Positions 27,074 through 37,817 of a DNA stretch of 64,000 bases are shown piece after piece. Source of the stretch: Colwellia sp. M166 (GTDB lineage: Bacteria; Pseudomonadota; Gammaproteobacteria; Enterobacterales; Alteromonadaceae); contig NZ_CP040755.1 of assembly GCF_024585285.1 (NCBI RefSeq), forward strand, positions 1,550,001-1,614,000. The letters run 5' to 3'. Numbering within the stretch: the first letter of the stretch is position 1; each line of letters begins with the position of its first letter. Both the position numbers and the translations under genes were made by a program. The notes beneath the pieces were generated by a model. That model searched no databases. It was not told the DNA's origin and saw only the letters and a list, made by a program, of their open reading frames with translations.

Positions 27074-28504
27074 CTAGACCCCAAATGAAAATTTAAGTAA
27101 TAACGTTGGATATAAACCAATAGCTAACAGCATCAACAATAGTGAGCCACAAACAATCAATTCTCTGGGCTGTAAATCAATAATTTCTTGTTTTGGCGCG
27201 CCTTGGAAACTTGTTTGAAATAACACCATACCGTAAATAGCCGAACCGATAAGGCCTAAAGCCGCAATAATGGTAAATGCCGGCATCACTTGAAATGCAC
27301 CAACTAGGCTAAAGAATTCACCAATGAAGTTTGCTAAGCCCGGTAAACCAAAAGCGGCGCCAGCAAAAGCCAAAGCAAAGCCCCCCATGCGAGGCGCACT
27401 TTGCCAAAAGCCGCCCATGTCGGTTAAATTTCGGCTATGTATACGCTGATAAATCATACCTGCTAATGAAAATAGCGCAGCACTGCTTAAACCGTGCGCA
27501 ACTAAAGTAACAATAGCGCCTTGATAAGCGGTGCTATTAAACGCAAATAGCGCCAACATTACAAAGCCCATATGACTAATACTGCTGTACGCGACTAAGC
27601 GTTTAAAGTCTTGTTGTGCAAAAGCCATTTTCGCGCCATAAACAATACTCACTACCGCCAATGTCGCGGCGATCGGTGCAAACTGCAGGCTAGCTTGTGG
27701 GAATAAAAAAATAACAAAACGAATTAAACCGTATGCCCCCGTTTTTAATAACACCCCCGCAAGTAACACGCTACCCGCTGTGGGTGCTTGAGTGTGAGCA
27801 TCTGGTAACCAGCTATGTACAGGTACCGACGGCAACTTAACCGCAAAGGCAATAAAAAATCCGAACATTAAGTACTGACTAATTGACAGTGGTATGTCGA
27901 GCAATAGCCAATCGGGATAATAAAAACTCAATTGCCCCGTTTGCATTAGATGAAAATAGCCTGTGCCGATAATCGCAACCAACATCATTAAACTACTGAC
28001 CTGGGTAAAGATGAAAAATTTTAAGGCGGCAAATTGACGATTCTCATGGCCCCAAATTGCAATAATCGCGGTCATGGGCAGTAGCATGACCTCCCAAAAG
28101 AAGAAGAAAAGAAACATATCGACCGCAATAAAAACGCCAATGATGCCAGCAATGGTTAATAGTAAATTAAAATAATAAAAACCCACATTGCTTTGAATTT
28201 CATGCCATGACACGAGCACACAAATAATCGCGAGCAGCCAAGTCAGCGCGATTAAGACAATACTTAACTGATCAAGGGCAATGCTATATTGAATATTAAA
28301 GCTTTTAATCCAAGAGACACGGCTTAGCACCTGTAACTGTGCAAAGTCGTTATTCGTACTAATAACAAACACCGCAAAAACCGTTGCTAGCAAAGCCAAG
28401 GCGATTAATGCTAACCATTTGGCACTACCCTGCCAGTATTTTTCAGCTCGCCACGCTAATCCCCCAGCAAATAATAAAGCCAACATAATGCACGTTAATG
28501 TCAT
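27074..28504 (-). CDS. nuoM: NADH-quinone oxidoreductase subunit M
   Basis: Antiporter-like membrane subunit of complex I, 476 residues. The start is set at ATG 28504, whose ATGA overlaps the nuoL stop; the longer frame to 28561 would lie within nuoL. Key segments are FFFFWEVMLLPMTAIIAIWGHE (pumping glutamate), KLPSVPVHSWLPDAHTQAPT and KRLVAYSSISHMGFVML. Same arrangement as in E. coli. Confidence 0.96.
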   Translation of the reverse strand: MTLTCIMLALLFAGGLAWRAEKYWQGSAKWLALIALALLATVFAVFVISTNNDFAQLQVLSRVSWIKSFNIQYSIALDQLSIVLIALTWLLAIICVLVSWHEIQSNVGFYYFNLLLTIAGIIGVFIAVDMFLFFFFWEVMLLPMTAIIAIWGHENRQFAALKFFIFTQVSSLMMLVAIIGTGYFHLMQTGQLSFYYPDWLLLDIPLSISQYLMFGFFIAFAVKLPSVPVHSWLPDAHTQAPTAGSVLLAGVLLKTGAYGLIRFVIFLFPQASLQFAPIAATLAVVSIVYGAKMAFAQQDFKRLVAYSSISHMGFVMLALFAFNSTAYQGAIVTLVAHGLSSAALFSLAGMIYQRIHSRNLTDMGGFWQSAPRMGGFALAFAGAAFGLPGLANFIGEFFSLVGAFQVMPAFTIIAALGLIGSAIYGMVLFQTSFQGAPKQEIIDLQPRELIVCGSLLLMLLAIGLYPTLLLKFSFGV

Positions 28505-30396
28505 AAGAGACTTACTCCTAATAGCAGCATTATTGCTAATCCAAAGGCCGCTAGATACCAACGCAAGCTACCATTTTGCACAAGCACCAATGCATCATGC
28601 CATAAGCCAACATACCAAGCATTTAGCATAATGATTTGGTCGAAAATATCATTTTTATTTATCTGCGCTAGCCATTGATAAGGCATAATGAACAGCTTTT
28701 TGTAAAGGCCGTCAAAACCTAAGCCTTGTCTACAAAACACAACAAACCGCCCGTTATTTGGCTGCAGAATATGCTCCTTACCCGTAACCTGATAAATCCG
28801 ATAAGACTTAAAATAAAACCATGAAAACACAATGCCAATAAAGGGCGTTACAATAGCAACGCTATGCAGCCAAGTGGGCTCTGTCAGTTGCGCTAACGGT
28901 AAGTTAATAACGGATGAAAAGACTAACGTAAGATCAAGCGGGATCAATCCGCCAAATAAAGATAACAAAGCCAAAACGATTAATGATGTGCGCAGCAAGG
29001 TACTTTTTTCTAACTGGACATTTTCATTAAATCGCGCTTTGCCAAGAAAGCCGAGAAAGAACAAACGACAACTATAGATACTGGTTAATAGTGCTCCTAG
29101 AATCGCGCACCACCATAACATCGGTCCTGCGGTATCTGACGACCAGAGCTGCGCAATAATAGCTTCTTTCGAAAAGAACCCAGAAGTACCCGGCAGCGCC
29201 ATCAAACAAATTAAACCAATAATAAACAAGCTACTTTCAAAAGGTAGCTTCTTCAACAAGCCGCCCATTTTAAATAGATTTTGCTGATGATGTAGCGCAT
29301 AAATAACGGCCCCTGCCGTTAAGAACAGTAGCGCTTTGAAAAACGCATGCGTCATTAAATGAAATACACCGGCAGTCCAAGCACCGGCGCCCAACGCGAG
29401 CATCATATAGCCAATTTGGCTCATGGTTGAATACGCCAAAACGCGCTTAATATCGGTTTGCGCTAAGGCAGCAATCCCGGCGAGTAAAAGCGTTAGTGCG
29501 CCAAGCCAAGCAACATAATTCATCACTTGTGGTGCCAATAAGAAAATGCCATGCATGCGAGCAATTAAATAGACCCCCGCGGTGACCATAGTTGCGGCAT
29601 GTATTAGCGCACTGACTGGCGTAGGCCCTGCCATTGCATCAGGCAACCAGGTTTGTAAGGGTAATTGCGCCGACTTGCCAACAGCACCACCGAGCAATAA
29701 CAAAGCAATCCAATAAATATTATCCGCACTTTCGGCGTTAGCTCCTACACTTAGGCTATCTGCTTGTTGCGCAAGCAGTGTTACCGCTTCGATATTGAGT
29801 TGGCCAAAGCTATTAAACAGTAACAATAAACCGATCGCCATCGACGTATCACCAATACGAGTGACAATAAAGGCTTTACGTGCGGCTAAAACATTACTCT
29901 GTTCTTGATACCAAAAACCAATCAATAAAAAGCTACATAAGCCAACACCTTCCCAACCGAGATATAACAAAACTAAATTATCCGCTAATACTAATATCAA
30001 CATGGCAACGATAAAGAGATTCATATAAGCCATAAAGCGTGAAAAATTCGCATCAGATTTCATGTAAATCGCAGCAAATAAATGAATAAGAAAACCTACA
30101 CCGGTAACCACACTGATCATAACCGCTGACAAGCCATCAAGGTAAAAGCGCACATTAACGTCACTACTCCCCATGGCATTGGTTAGCTCAAACCAATGCC
30201 AAAGGTTCACCGTCATAATTTGATTTTGAGTCACTGATAATTCAAACAGTAATATCGCGCTAACCAATGCAGAAATCGCCATACTACTAACACTAATCGT
30301 GGCAGCAAGCCGCCATGACAGTTTTTTACCAAAAACAATTAGCAGTAAAAAGCTCACGAAAGGGTAGAAAGGTAAACTGGCTAATAACACGTTCAT
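28501..30396 (-). CDS. nuoL: NADH-quinone oxidoreductase subunit L
   Basis: The largest antiporter-like subunit of complex I, 631 residues, with the long lateral helix at the C-terminus. Conserved segments include YLGWEGVGLCSFLLIGFWY, SAQLPLQTWLPDAMAGPTPVSAL and LAYSTMSQIGYMMLA. Its ATG overlaps the nuoK stop (TAATG), and its stop overlaps the nuoM start. Confidence 0.97.
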   Translation of the reverse strand: MNVLLASLPFYPFVSFLLLIVFGKKLSWRLAATISVSSMAISALVSAILLFELSVTQNQIMTVNLWHWFELTNAMGSSDVNVRFYLDGLSAVMISVVTGVGFLIHLFAAIYMKSDANFSRFMAYMNLFIVAMLILVLADNLVLLYLGWEGVGLCSFLLIGFWYQEQSNVLAARKAFIVTRIGDTSMAIGLLLLFNSFGQLNIEAVTLLAQQADSLSVGANAESADNIYWIALLLLGGAVGKSAQLPLQTWLPDAMAGPTPVSALIHAATMVTAGVYLIARMHGIFLLAPQVMNYVAWLGALTLLLAGIAALAQTDIKRVLAYSTMSQIGYMMLALGAGAWTAGVFHLMTHAFFKALLFLTAGAVIYALHHQQNLFKMGGLLKKLPFESSLFIIGLICLMALPGTSGFFSKEAIIAQLWSSDTAGPMLWWCAILGALLTSIYSCRLFFLGFLGKARFNENVQLEKSTLLRTSLIVLALLSLFGGLIPLDLTLVFSSVINLPLAQLTEPTWLHSVAIVTPFIGIVFSWFYFKSYRIYQVTGKEHILQPNNGRFVVFCRQGLGFDGLYKKLFIMPYQWLAQINKNDIFDQIIMLNAWYVGLWHDALVLVQNGSLRWYLAAFGLAIMLLLGVSLL

Positions 30397-30704
30397 TACC
30401 CCTTCATCTGATTTAGTACATCAATATCTAAAGAGCGATATTTCTTTTGCATGCGAATTAATAACGCTAAACCAACGGCCACTTCAGCAGCCGCTAGCGT
30501 TAAAATTAAAATAAACATCACTTGGCCGTCAGCTTGTTGCCAAACACTGCCGGCACCGATAAAAGCAACCCCAACGGCATTAAGCATGACTTCCAAACTC
30601 ATCAAGATAAATAGCGTGTTTTTCCTTGCTACCACACCAATAAAACCAATAACAAAGAGTAAACTCGATAAGATAAGCACATGAAATAACGGGATACTGG
30701 TCAT
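30396..30704 (-). CDS. nuoK: NADH-quinone oxidoreductase subunit K
   Basis: A 102-residue, three-helix membrane subunit of complex I. It has the conserved membrane glutamates (SLEVMLNAVGVAF and LAAAEVAVGLALLI), part of the proton path. It overlaps nuoJ by four bases and nuoL by one. Confidence 0.97.
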   Translation of the reverse strand: MTSIPLFHVLILSSLLFVIGFIGVVARKNTLFILMSLEVMLNAVGVAFIGAGSVWQQADGQVMFILILTLAAAEVAVGLALLIRMQKKYRSLDIDVLNQMKG

Positions 30705-31231
30705 AGAGGTCCCCCTGTCACATCAGGTTTTGCATAGTGGTAGCCTGCTAACAAGCCAGCGAGAAGTAAAAAAGAGGCGATTTCAACGGCAAGTAAATAG
30801 GGACCGTATAACATGATGCCAACAGCTCTCGAGTCAATAACATTGGCTTGTAAGTTTTGTTGCATATCACCATTGTTGATAATAATGACGATTTCAATTA
30901 GCAGCGCAAAGGCCAAAAACATCGCACCAAACATATTTGCGATACTTTTATTTTGTGGCGCATTGGCCGTTTCATCTGCACCTAAACCAAACATCAACAC
31001 CGCAAAAACAAACAAGACTAAAATGGCTCCCGCGTAAACGATCACCTCTAATCCTGCGGCGAACGGTGCGCCCATTAAATAAAAACAAATCGCAACCGCC
31101 AATAATGACACCACTAAATATAACAGCGCGTGCACGGTGTTATTGCCGGTAACGACCTTTAAACTGGCAATAACGGCAACGAGGCCAGCAAGATAAAATA
31201 AGCTATCAATCGAAGCAAAATTAGCTAGCAT
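30701..31231 (-). CDS. nuoJ: NADH-quinone oxidoreductase subunit J
   Basis: A 176-residue membrane subunit with five predicted helices, including the conserved LEVIVYAGAILVLFVFAVLM segment whose pi-bulge helix takes part in coupling. AAGGAG lies five bases before the ATG. It is separated from nuoI by 48 bases, one of the few gaps in the operon. Confidence 0.96.
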   Translation of the reverse strand: MLANFASIDSLFYLAGLVAVIASLKVVTGNNTVHALLYLVVSLLAVAICFYLMGAPFAAGLEVIVYAGAILVLFVFAVLMFGLGADETANAPQNKSIANMFGAMFLAFALLIEIVIIINNGDMQQNLQANVIDSRAVGIMLYGPYLLAVEIASFLLLAGLLAGYHYAKPDVTGGPL

Positions 31232-31279
31232 TCGCGCTCTCCTTGGTGGAAGTTTTACCTAAAGTCATCATGTCGAGGT

Positions 31280-31795
31280 TCATGGCATTAAGCCTTTAAT
31301 ATCAATCGGCGGGCGTTCTTGCTCCCCTTGCCCTTTGCCTTTACCTGCAATGGCGACACCTGATTGTTGGTAAAAACTATAATCAGGATATTTACCGGGA
31401 CCATTGATGAGTAAATGTTGTTTTTCATAAACTAAATTTTGTCTATCGTATTCGGCTAACTCCACATCTGGCGTTAATTGAATTGCGTAGGTAGGACAAG
31501 CCTCCTCACAAAAACCACATAAAATACAACGTGAAAAGTTAATACGAAAAAAATCAGCACGCTTGCGACCATCGTCATCAACTATCTGTTGCAACGCAAT
31601 ACAATCAACCGGACAAGCAACAGCACAAAGATTACACGCCACGCAGCGTTCTTGACCATCAGGATCTCGAGTCAGTACAATCCGTCCTCGATATCTCGGC
31701 GCTAAATAAGGCTTTTGCTCTGGATATTGAACCGTATCAGCCTTAGTAAAGGTATGTTTAAGTACCAACCACATAGTACGAAGTTGACTAAGCAT
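31280..31795 (-). CDS. nuoI: NADH-quinone oxidoreductase subunit I
   Basis: Carries the two [4Fe-4S] clusters N6a and N6b that pass electrons to NuoB. The two ligand sets are [15 protein letters not shown] and [15 protein letters not shown]. The start at ATG 31795 is chosen because GGAGG lies five bases upstream; the ATG at 31813 has no such site. This gives 171 residues. Confidence 0.96.
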   Translation of the reverse strand: MLSQLRTMWLVLKHTFTKADTVQYPEQKPYLAPRYRGRIVLTRDPDGQERCVACNLCAVACPVDCIALQQIVDDDGRKRADFFRINFSRCILCGFCEEACPTYAIQLTPDVELAEYDRQNLVYEKQHLLINGPGKYPDYSFYQQSGVAIAGKGKGQGEQERPPIDIKGLMP

Positions 31796-31852
31796 CAGAG
31801 CCTCCGTTGGCATTAACTTTTTCAGTAATAACTAGCGGATAATGATTCATTG

Positions 31853-32827
31853 TTATAACACCCCTGTTAAACGCAGTACCGCGGTAACCAAAAGATTCAA
31901 TAATGCTAACGGCAACATCACCACCCAACCAAATTTTAATAATTGGTCAAACCGTGGCCGAGGAAGTGAAGTTCTTAAAAGAATAAAAAACAGCACAAAA
32001 AACATAATTTTAATAATAAACCACAGTAAAGGAGGTAGCCAAGATGCTAGCGGTTCAGGCATCAACCAACCGCCAAAAAATAGCACCACTGACATTGCAG
32101 AAATAAGCGTTACGCCTAAATACTCGCCTAAAAAGAATAAGGCAAATTTCAGCCCAGAATATTCAGTATGAAAGCCAGCAGTAAGCTCGGTTTCAGCTTC
32201 CGGCAAATCAAAAGGTAGCCGATGGCTTTCAGCAATACCGGCAACTAAGAAAATAAAGAAGCCAATAAATTGTGATTGAATTAACCAACCATCGGCTTGT
32301 GCTAACACAATTTCACGTAAGTTAAAGCTGCCCGTCAGTAGCACGACACCCATCACTGACAAGCCCATAAAGACTTCATAACTCACCGTTTGTGCCGCCG
32401 CACGCATACCCCCTAATAAGGCATATTTAGAATTTGATGCCCAACCGGCGAGCACAACGCTATAAACAGCCAAGGACGCCATAGCAAGAAAAAATAACAA
32501 ACCGATATTTAAATCAGAAACGCCAATACTGGGCGAAAATGGCACCACCGCAAAACTCATCAGCACACACATAGCACCAATAACCGGCGCTAAAACGAAA
32601 ACTAAACGGTCACTAAATGGTGGGATCCAATCCTCTTTACCCAGAATTTTCAGCAAATCAGCCAATGACTGTAAAACGCCAAAAGGGCCGACTCTATTAG
32701 GGCCGCAGCGGTCTTGCCAGATACCTATTACTCGCCGTTCAACCCATACCAACATCGCCGCAATCGGAATAAGTAACGCGATAATGATGGTGATTTCAAC
32801 TAATTTCCACAGCATTTCAACCATCAT
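31853..32827 (-). CDS. nuoH: NADH-quinone oxidoreductase subunit H
   Basis: The membrane subunit that joins the arms of complex I and forms the quinone cavity; 324 residues, about eight helices. Conserved loops are VWVERRVIGIWQDRCGPNRVGPFG and AESHRLPFDLPEAETEL. GGAGGG precedes two adjacent ATGs (32827 and 32824); either may be used. It overlaps the end of nuoG by 11 bases. Confidence 0.97.
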   Translation of the reverse strand: MMVEMLWKLVEITIIIALLIPIAAMLVWVERRVIGIWQDRCGPNRVGPFGVLQSLADLLKILGKEDWIPPFSDRLVFVLAPVIGAMCVLMSFAVVPFSPSIGVSDLNIGLLFFLAMASLAVYSVVLAGWASNSKYALLGGMRAAAQTVSYEVFMGLSVMGVVLLTGSFNLREIVLAQADGWLIQSQFIGFFIFLVAGIAESHRLPFDLPEAETELTAGFHTEYSGLKFALFFLGEYLGVTLISAMSVVLFFGGWLMPEPLASWLPPLLWFIIKIMFFVLFFILLRTSLPRPRFDQLLKFGWVVMLPLALLNLLVTAVLRLTGVL

Positions 32828-35807
32828 CTAACCCTCCAGACATCAACCGAATAGGAATGGTTTGATCGTTAAGCTTTAATCTCTCGAGAACCTTATTCTT
32901 GCTATTTTTTGCAGCGATTAAGCGCTCGTTATATAGCGCAAGATAATCCGTGACTTCTTGGTCACACGCTAAAGAAATTGTCATTTCTAATTGATGATTT
33001 AAGGACTGACAGAGCGAGAAGTTACCGAAAGCTAATGTGCTAGGTAAATGATTAACGATACGAATTTGGCTAATCACGCTTTGACTGGTTAATTGCTTTT
33101 TGTCATTAGTTGCGGAAAAAACGACTTTGCACCATTGGCCTTTTTTAACGCCAAATTTCTCAGCAGTTTCAGTATTAATCGATAGTTGATTACTTGACCG
33201 CAACATTTGAAATTCAGGCGTTTGGGTTGCTTGCCACTCACTGAAATAGATACTTTCTAGTTGTACATAAGTAAGAGAGCTGAGTGATTGACTGTCTTTA
33301 ACATTACGGCTATCTGCTTCAGTCAATTGCCAACAAAGGTTGTTGGTTATCGCACTGGAAATAGATATAAACAGCGCTGATTTTTGCGCTATTAACTCAC
33401 CATTAATTTGCCTTTGAAATTGCCCAATTGACTGATTTGAATTCCAACCTGGTGCCCACGTAAAAGGCATGTCAGCACTTTTATTAACCGACTGGCCTTC
33501 CATCGAAAAAGTATAATCATCATCAATCTTCTGGGTAGTTTTTGCTTCATGTACACTGATATTCGCCATTTGAGCCGTGCGCCCGCTAGCTCGGTGAGGC
33601 ATTCTTGCAATCGCCTTGTCGTCAGGATTAATACTTTTTGCCTTTATAAGGTTAGGCCATTGAGCAAAGTGGTCAGAAAAAAACTGCTGCACCTGCATTA
33701 ATGATTCACAGGAGCTTTTTTTAATAGCAACTATATTCGTATGAAGGGTCTGATTTTCGGACGCGGCACTGACGGGTTTTATGCCAATAATATCAGCAAT
33801 AATATCTAACCAACGCCAACTTTCTTGTATTGGCAATACCGGTGCATGCACTTGAAAAAATTGTTGTGCTCGACCTTGGTAATTAACATAATGTCCATCA
33901 CCTTCACTCACCGCAGCAACCGGTAGCACTATATCGGCAAGCATTGAGAGTCGATGCTGGGTGTGATCAAGCACAATCAATGTTTTGCTTGAATCTCGCA
34001 ATTGCCTAACTTGATTTTCGGACAGTTTTTCCAGCGCTTGTTCAAGTAATATCACCCCTTGATAGCGGTTATTTTGCTCAGCCAATTGTGACAATACTTG
34101 CTCTATCGATAATGATTTTTCATCTAAAATCGACAGTAAGCCAACGCTATTACTACTTGGCGGTATAATAATCAACGCGGGAGGCTTCATCTTATTTTGT
34201 TGTTTAAATACCTGCATCAGACTATCAATTTGACTCAACATTTCAGCACAAACTAAACTCGTGCCAGAAATAATTAATGGCTGTTTGGCTTTATGTAAAC
34301 CTTGATAAACTGAGAAAATAAATTTTTGCTCAACAGAGCTGAGCTGACCTTGCTGAGCTAAATCAGTTAGCTGTTGCTTAACGTCACTAGCATTTTCTAT
34401 AACACAAGATTTAATAAGCTTGACCAGTGTGGCTAAACAATTTGATATCTCTGCCACCGATAATAGTAAAGTTTGCTCGGCAACATCGTCGAGCTTAGTG
34501 GTGGTGCTTTGCAATAAAAAAAGCGGTGAAAGTAACTTTCCGCCAGCGGTTCTTACCGCACTGTCTTGCCATGAGGGGATGCCAATTTTCGCGGCTTTTG
34601 CATTAGCAGCATTACGCAGTGCTTGTCGTACCGATAGCGCCATTCTTGGTGCGGTTTGAGTGATATCTTCGCCAATCACAAAAATAAAATCACTGCCTTC
34701 AATTTCCGTTAAACTTGGCGCTGCATTTGATGCCAATAGTTGCGCATGCTGTGCCACCGTTTTCATTTCATCGTCAAGGTAGCCGGGGCTGAAATGCTCA
34801 GCACCGACAATATTCTTTAAATAAAAATTCGCTTCTAACGACGCACGAGCGGAACCAATACCAATAAAATGTTTCTTTCTAAAGTGCGACAAGGCTTTAG
34901 CAACATCTAACTTGCTTAATGCCAATGGCGACTGTTGTGTAATACCTTTGACTTGCTTTATACGTTGTTCACCATTAACAAAGCCAATACCAAAGCGTCC
35001 TCTATCGCAAAGAAAATAGCCATTAATATCAGCATCATATCGATTCATTACTCGCCGTACTGAGCCATAACGTTCGCCAATACTGACATTACAACCCACC
35101 GAGCAATGACTACAAATAGAAGGTGCTGATTGCAGATCCCATTTTCGGGTATAGTGCGATGAAAAAACCTTATGGGTAAATACCCCTGTTGGGCACACTT
35201 CAACTAAGTTACCACTGAATTCACTCTCTAACGCACCATCAGATTGGCGACCGAAATACACTTGGTTTTTTGAGCCATAAACGCCAAAATCTTTACCGCC
35301 GGCATAATCATTATAAAAACGCGTACAACGATAACAGGTGATACAGCGGTTCATTTCGTGACCGACTAGCTCACCTAAATATTGATTAGTAAAAGTGCGT
35401 TTGCTGCCCTGATATTCACGTACGCTATGGCCGGTCATGACCGTCATATCTTGTAAATGACATTCGCCCCCTTCAGCGCAAACCGGACAATCGTGCGGAT
35501 GATTTGTCATCATGGCAGCAATAACTTGCTCACGAAATTCACTGGCTTCAGGATGTTTAATACTAATGCGCATACCGTCGGTTACCGGTGTAGTACACGC
35601 CATTACCATGCGACCTCGTTGATCAGTTTCATCTTGAAATTGCATGACGGCACATTGCCGACAGGCGCCAACTGATCCCATAGAAGGATGCCAGCAAAAA
35701 TAAGGCAAATTTAATTTTTGTGATAACACGCCAGATAACAAGTTATCTTTTGTGCTCACTTTGTAAGGCACATCATCAATAAAAATGGTGACTTGATCTT
35801 CATTCAT
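32817..35807 (-). CDS. nuoG: NADH-quinone oxidoreductase subunit G
   Basis: The large iron-sulphur subunit of the peripheral arm. The start is placed at ATG 35807 (MNEDQVTIFIDD), directly after the nuoF stop; 996 residues, longer than E. coli NuoG (about 908). Ligands seen in order: [2Fe-2S] CWHPSMGSVGACRQC, the His/Cys set in HDCPVCAEGGECHLQ, CITCYRC, and a further set CSHCSVGCNV for N7. The C-terminal part is a degenerate molybdopterin-oxidoreductase domain, and the extra length lies there. Confidence 0.95.
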   Translation of the reverse strand: MNEDQVTIFIDDVPYKVSTKDNLLSGVLSQKLNLPYFCWHPSMGSVGACRQCAVMQFQDETDQRGRMVMACTTPVTDGMRISIKHPEASEFREQVIAAMMTNHPHDCPVCAEGGECHLQDMTVMTGHSVREYQGSKRTFTNQYLGELVGHEMNRCITCYRCTRFYNDYAGGKDFGVYGSKNQVYFGRQSDGALESEFSGNLVEVCPTGVFTHKVFSSHYTRKWDLQSAPSICSHCSVGCNVSIGERYGSVRRVMNRYDADINGYFLCDRGRFGIGFVNGEQRIKQVKGITQQSPLALSKLDVAKALSHFRKKHFIGIGSARASLEANFYLKNIVGAEHFSPGYLDDEMKTVAQHAQLLASNAAPSLTEIEGSDFIFVIGEDITQTAPRMALSVRQALRNAANAKAAKIGIPSWQDSAVRTAGGKLLSPLFLLQSTTTKLDDVAEQTLLLSVAEISNCLATLVKLIKSCVIENASDVKQQLTDLAQQGQLSSVEQKFIFSVYQGLHKAKQPLIISGTSLVCAEMLSQIDSLMQVFKQQNKMKPPALIIIPPSSNSVGLLSILDEKSLSIEQVLSQLAEQNNRYQGVILLEQALEKLSENQVRQLRDSSKTLIVLDHTQHRLSMLADIVLPVAAVSEGDGHYVNYQGRAQQFFQVHAPVLPIQESWRWLDIIADIIGIKPVSAASENQTLHTNIVAIKKSSCESLMQVQQFFSDHFAQWPNLIKAKSINPDDKAIARMPHRASGRTAQMANISVHEAKTTQKIDDDYTFSMEGQSVNKSADMPFTWAPGWNSNQSIGQFQRQINGELIAQKSALFISISSAITNNLCWQLTEADSRNVKDSQSLSSLTYVQLESIYFSEWQATQTPEFQMLRSSNQLSINTETAEKFGVKKGQWCKVVFSATNDKKQLTSQSVISQIRIVNHLPSTLAFGNFSLCQSLNHQLEMTISLACDQEVTDYLALYNERLIAAKNSKNKVLERLKLNDQTIPIRLMSGGLDDG

Positions 35808-35808
35808 A

Positions 35809-37200
35809 TTACTGCCCCGCCATAGTTGGGTTAGCAGCGACACTTTGCTTAGTTTTACTTTCAGATACCTGTGTACGTTTAGCTAAAGAGGCTGGATTAT
35901 AATGGCAACACCCGTGTTCAATATGCTGTAAAAAGTCGTCATGGAAATATTTTAAAGCACTTCTTAATGGCTCTACTGCGCCAGGTGCTAATGCACAATG
36001 AGTTTTTCCTATCCACATAAAGTCACACAGCTTAGCTAAGGTGTCTAAATCTGCGATTTTTCCTTGCCCGTGTTCGATACGCGCTAGCACCTCAACGGCC
36101 CAAGGCGTGCCGTCTCGACATGGCGTGCACCAGCCACATGATTCTTGAGCAAAAAAGCGCAGCAAATTAAGTACCATAGCGACCGGACAATTTTTATCAT
36201 CCAGCACAATCAAACCACCGGTCCCTAAACGGCTGCCCACTTTGGCAATAGAGTCATAATCCATCGGGGTATCTAAATGCTCGGCCACAAGAAAATCGGT
36301 TGACGCGCCACCGGGTAACAAACCTCTAAATTGCAAACCATCTTGCATGCCGCCGGCATGTTGATAGAGCACTTCTCGTAACGTTACTCCCATCGGTAAT
36401 TCCCATAAACCCGGATTCTTTACACGTCCACAAGCGCCATAAATTTTACTGCCAGCATCGCTATTTGGCGCAATGCCTTGAAACCATGCGATACCATTTT
36501 TTAAGATGTGCGGTAAATTACACAAAGTCTCAACATTATTGACGATGGTAGGTTTGCCAAATAAACCACTGACTTGTGGAAATGGCGGCTTCGCTCTAGG
36601 CGTTGCACGCTTGCCTTCCAAGGCATTGATTAACGCGGTTTCCTCGCCACAAATATATCGACCCGCACTGCAATGGACATATAAATCCATTGAAAATGCA
36701 CTACCCTGTATTTTTTCACCTAGCCAATTATTTTGGAAGGCTTGATCAATAGCCTGTTGTAAACGTTTTGCTGCTAAATGATATTCACCTCGCAGGAAAA
36801 TATAGGCTTTATTCGCACCTATGGTGTAGGCCGCGATAATCATTGCCTCAATTAACTGATGTGGTGCCCCTTCGAGTAATAACCTGTCTTTAAATGTGCC
36901 CGGCTCCATTTCATCGGCATTAGCAACTAAATACTTATTGTCGGGTGCATCTTCATCACCATCATCAAACATAGGTACAAAGCTCCACTTCATACCGGTG
37001 GGGAAACCAGCGCCACCTCGGCCTTTTAAACCGGAGTTTTTAACAATTTCCAATACCTCGTTTGGCGAATGTTGCAACGCTACTTTTGCACCTTGATAAC
37101 CACCCGCTTGACAATAATCAGCAAATGCTAATGGTTGTTGCAAGTTTACCCACTGGGTTAAAGGCTTGACGCTATTATTTGCTATCTGTTCAGTCATCAA
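35809..37200 (-). CDS. nuoF: NADH-quinone oxidoreductase subunit F
   Basis: The NADH- and FMN-binding subunit with cluster N3, 463 residues. GRGGAGFPTGMKWSF binds NADH, the FMN site contains YICGEETALINALEGKR, and CGWCTPCRDGT with the later cysteine in THCALAPGA binds the [4Fe-4S] cluster. Its start overlaps the nuoE stop by 11 bases. Confidence 0.97.
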   Translation of the reverse strand: MMTEQIANNSVKPLTQWVNLQQPLAFADYCQAGGYQGAKVALQHSPNEVLEIVKNSGLKGRGGAGFPTGMKWSFVPMFDDGDEDAPDNKYLVANADEMEPGTFKDRLLLEGAPHQLIEAMIIAAYTIGANKAYIFLRGEYHLAAKRLQQAIDQAFQNNWLGEKIQGSAFSMDLYVHCSAGRYICGEETALINALEGKRATPRAKPPFPQVSGLFGKPTIVNNVETLCNLPHILKNGIAWFQGIAPNSDAGSKIYGACGRVKNPGLWELPMGVTLREVLYQHAGGMQDGLQFRGLLPGGASTDFLVAEHLDTPMDYDSIAKVGSRLGTGGLIVLDDKNCPVAMVLNLLRFFAQESCGWCTPCRDGTPWAVEVLARIEHGQGKIADLDTLAKLCDFMWIGKTHCALAPGAVEPLRSALKYFHDDFLQHIEHGCCHYNPASLAKRTQVSESKTKQSVAANPTMAGQ

Positions 37201-37714
37201 GCTCTCCTTTCAATGCCAGTTGCTGTAAAAGCTCAACGGCGCTTTCTGGTGTTAAATGCTGATAATGTACTGTCCCTATCATCATTGCCGGTGCTTTATC
37301 ACAACTGCCCAAACAGGCGTTTGACAGTAAGGTGAACTTGCCATCTTTAGTTGTCTGGCCGTAATCAATATTTAAATATTGCTTAATGGCGCTAAGTACA
37401 GCATCTAGCCCGGTAAGGTGACAGGCAATACTGTCGCATAAATGGATAACATGTTGACCAACCGGTTGTCGGTAAATTAAGTTGTAGAAAGTCGCTACAC
37501 CTTCAAGCTGAGCAACTGGCACGGCTAACAAGTCACTAATGGCAAATAAACTTTCATCACTAACCCAACCGCGATGCTCTTGCACAACTTTAAGTGCTTC
37601 AATGCCAGCCGCTTCACGTGTTTCCATAATACTGGCCTCATGCTCTATCGCAGCAATTTCAGTTGCAGTTAGATACTGTTGATAATCCATTGTCAAAATA
37701 TCGATTGATTCCAT
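37190..37714 (-). CDS. nuoE: NADH-quinone oxidoreductase subunit E
   Basis: Thioredoxin-like subunit with the [2Fe-2S] cluster N1a, 174 residues. The four ligands are in CDSIACHLTG and SNACLGSCDKAP. It overlaps nuoF and follows nuoCD after a gap of about 100 bases. Confidence 0.96.
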   Translation of the reverse strand: MESIDILTMDYQQYLTATEIAAIEHEASIMETREAAGIEALKVVQEHRGWVSDESLFAISDLLAVPVAQLEGVATFYNLIYRQPVGQHVIHLCDSIACHLTGLDAVLSAIKQYLNIDYGQTTKDGKFTLLSNACLGSCDKAPAMMIGTVHYQHLTPESAVELLQQLALKGELDD

Positions 37715-37817
37715 AACTATCTCTTTATTTGCTATAAGCCATTAAGATAAATTGTCTGACATTAATCGTTTTCTTCTACTAAACCTTATTGTTCGCTATT
37801 GCGAATTGCTACTATCA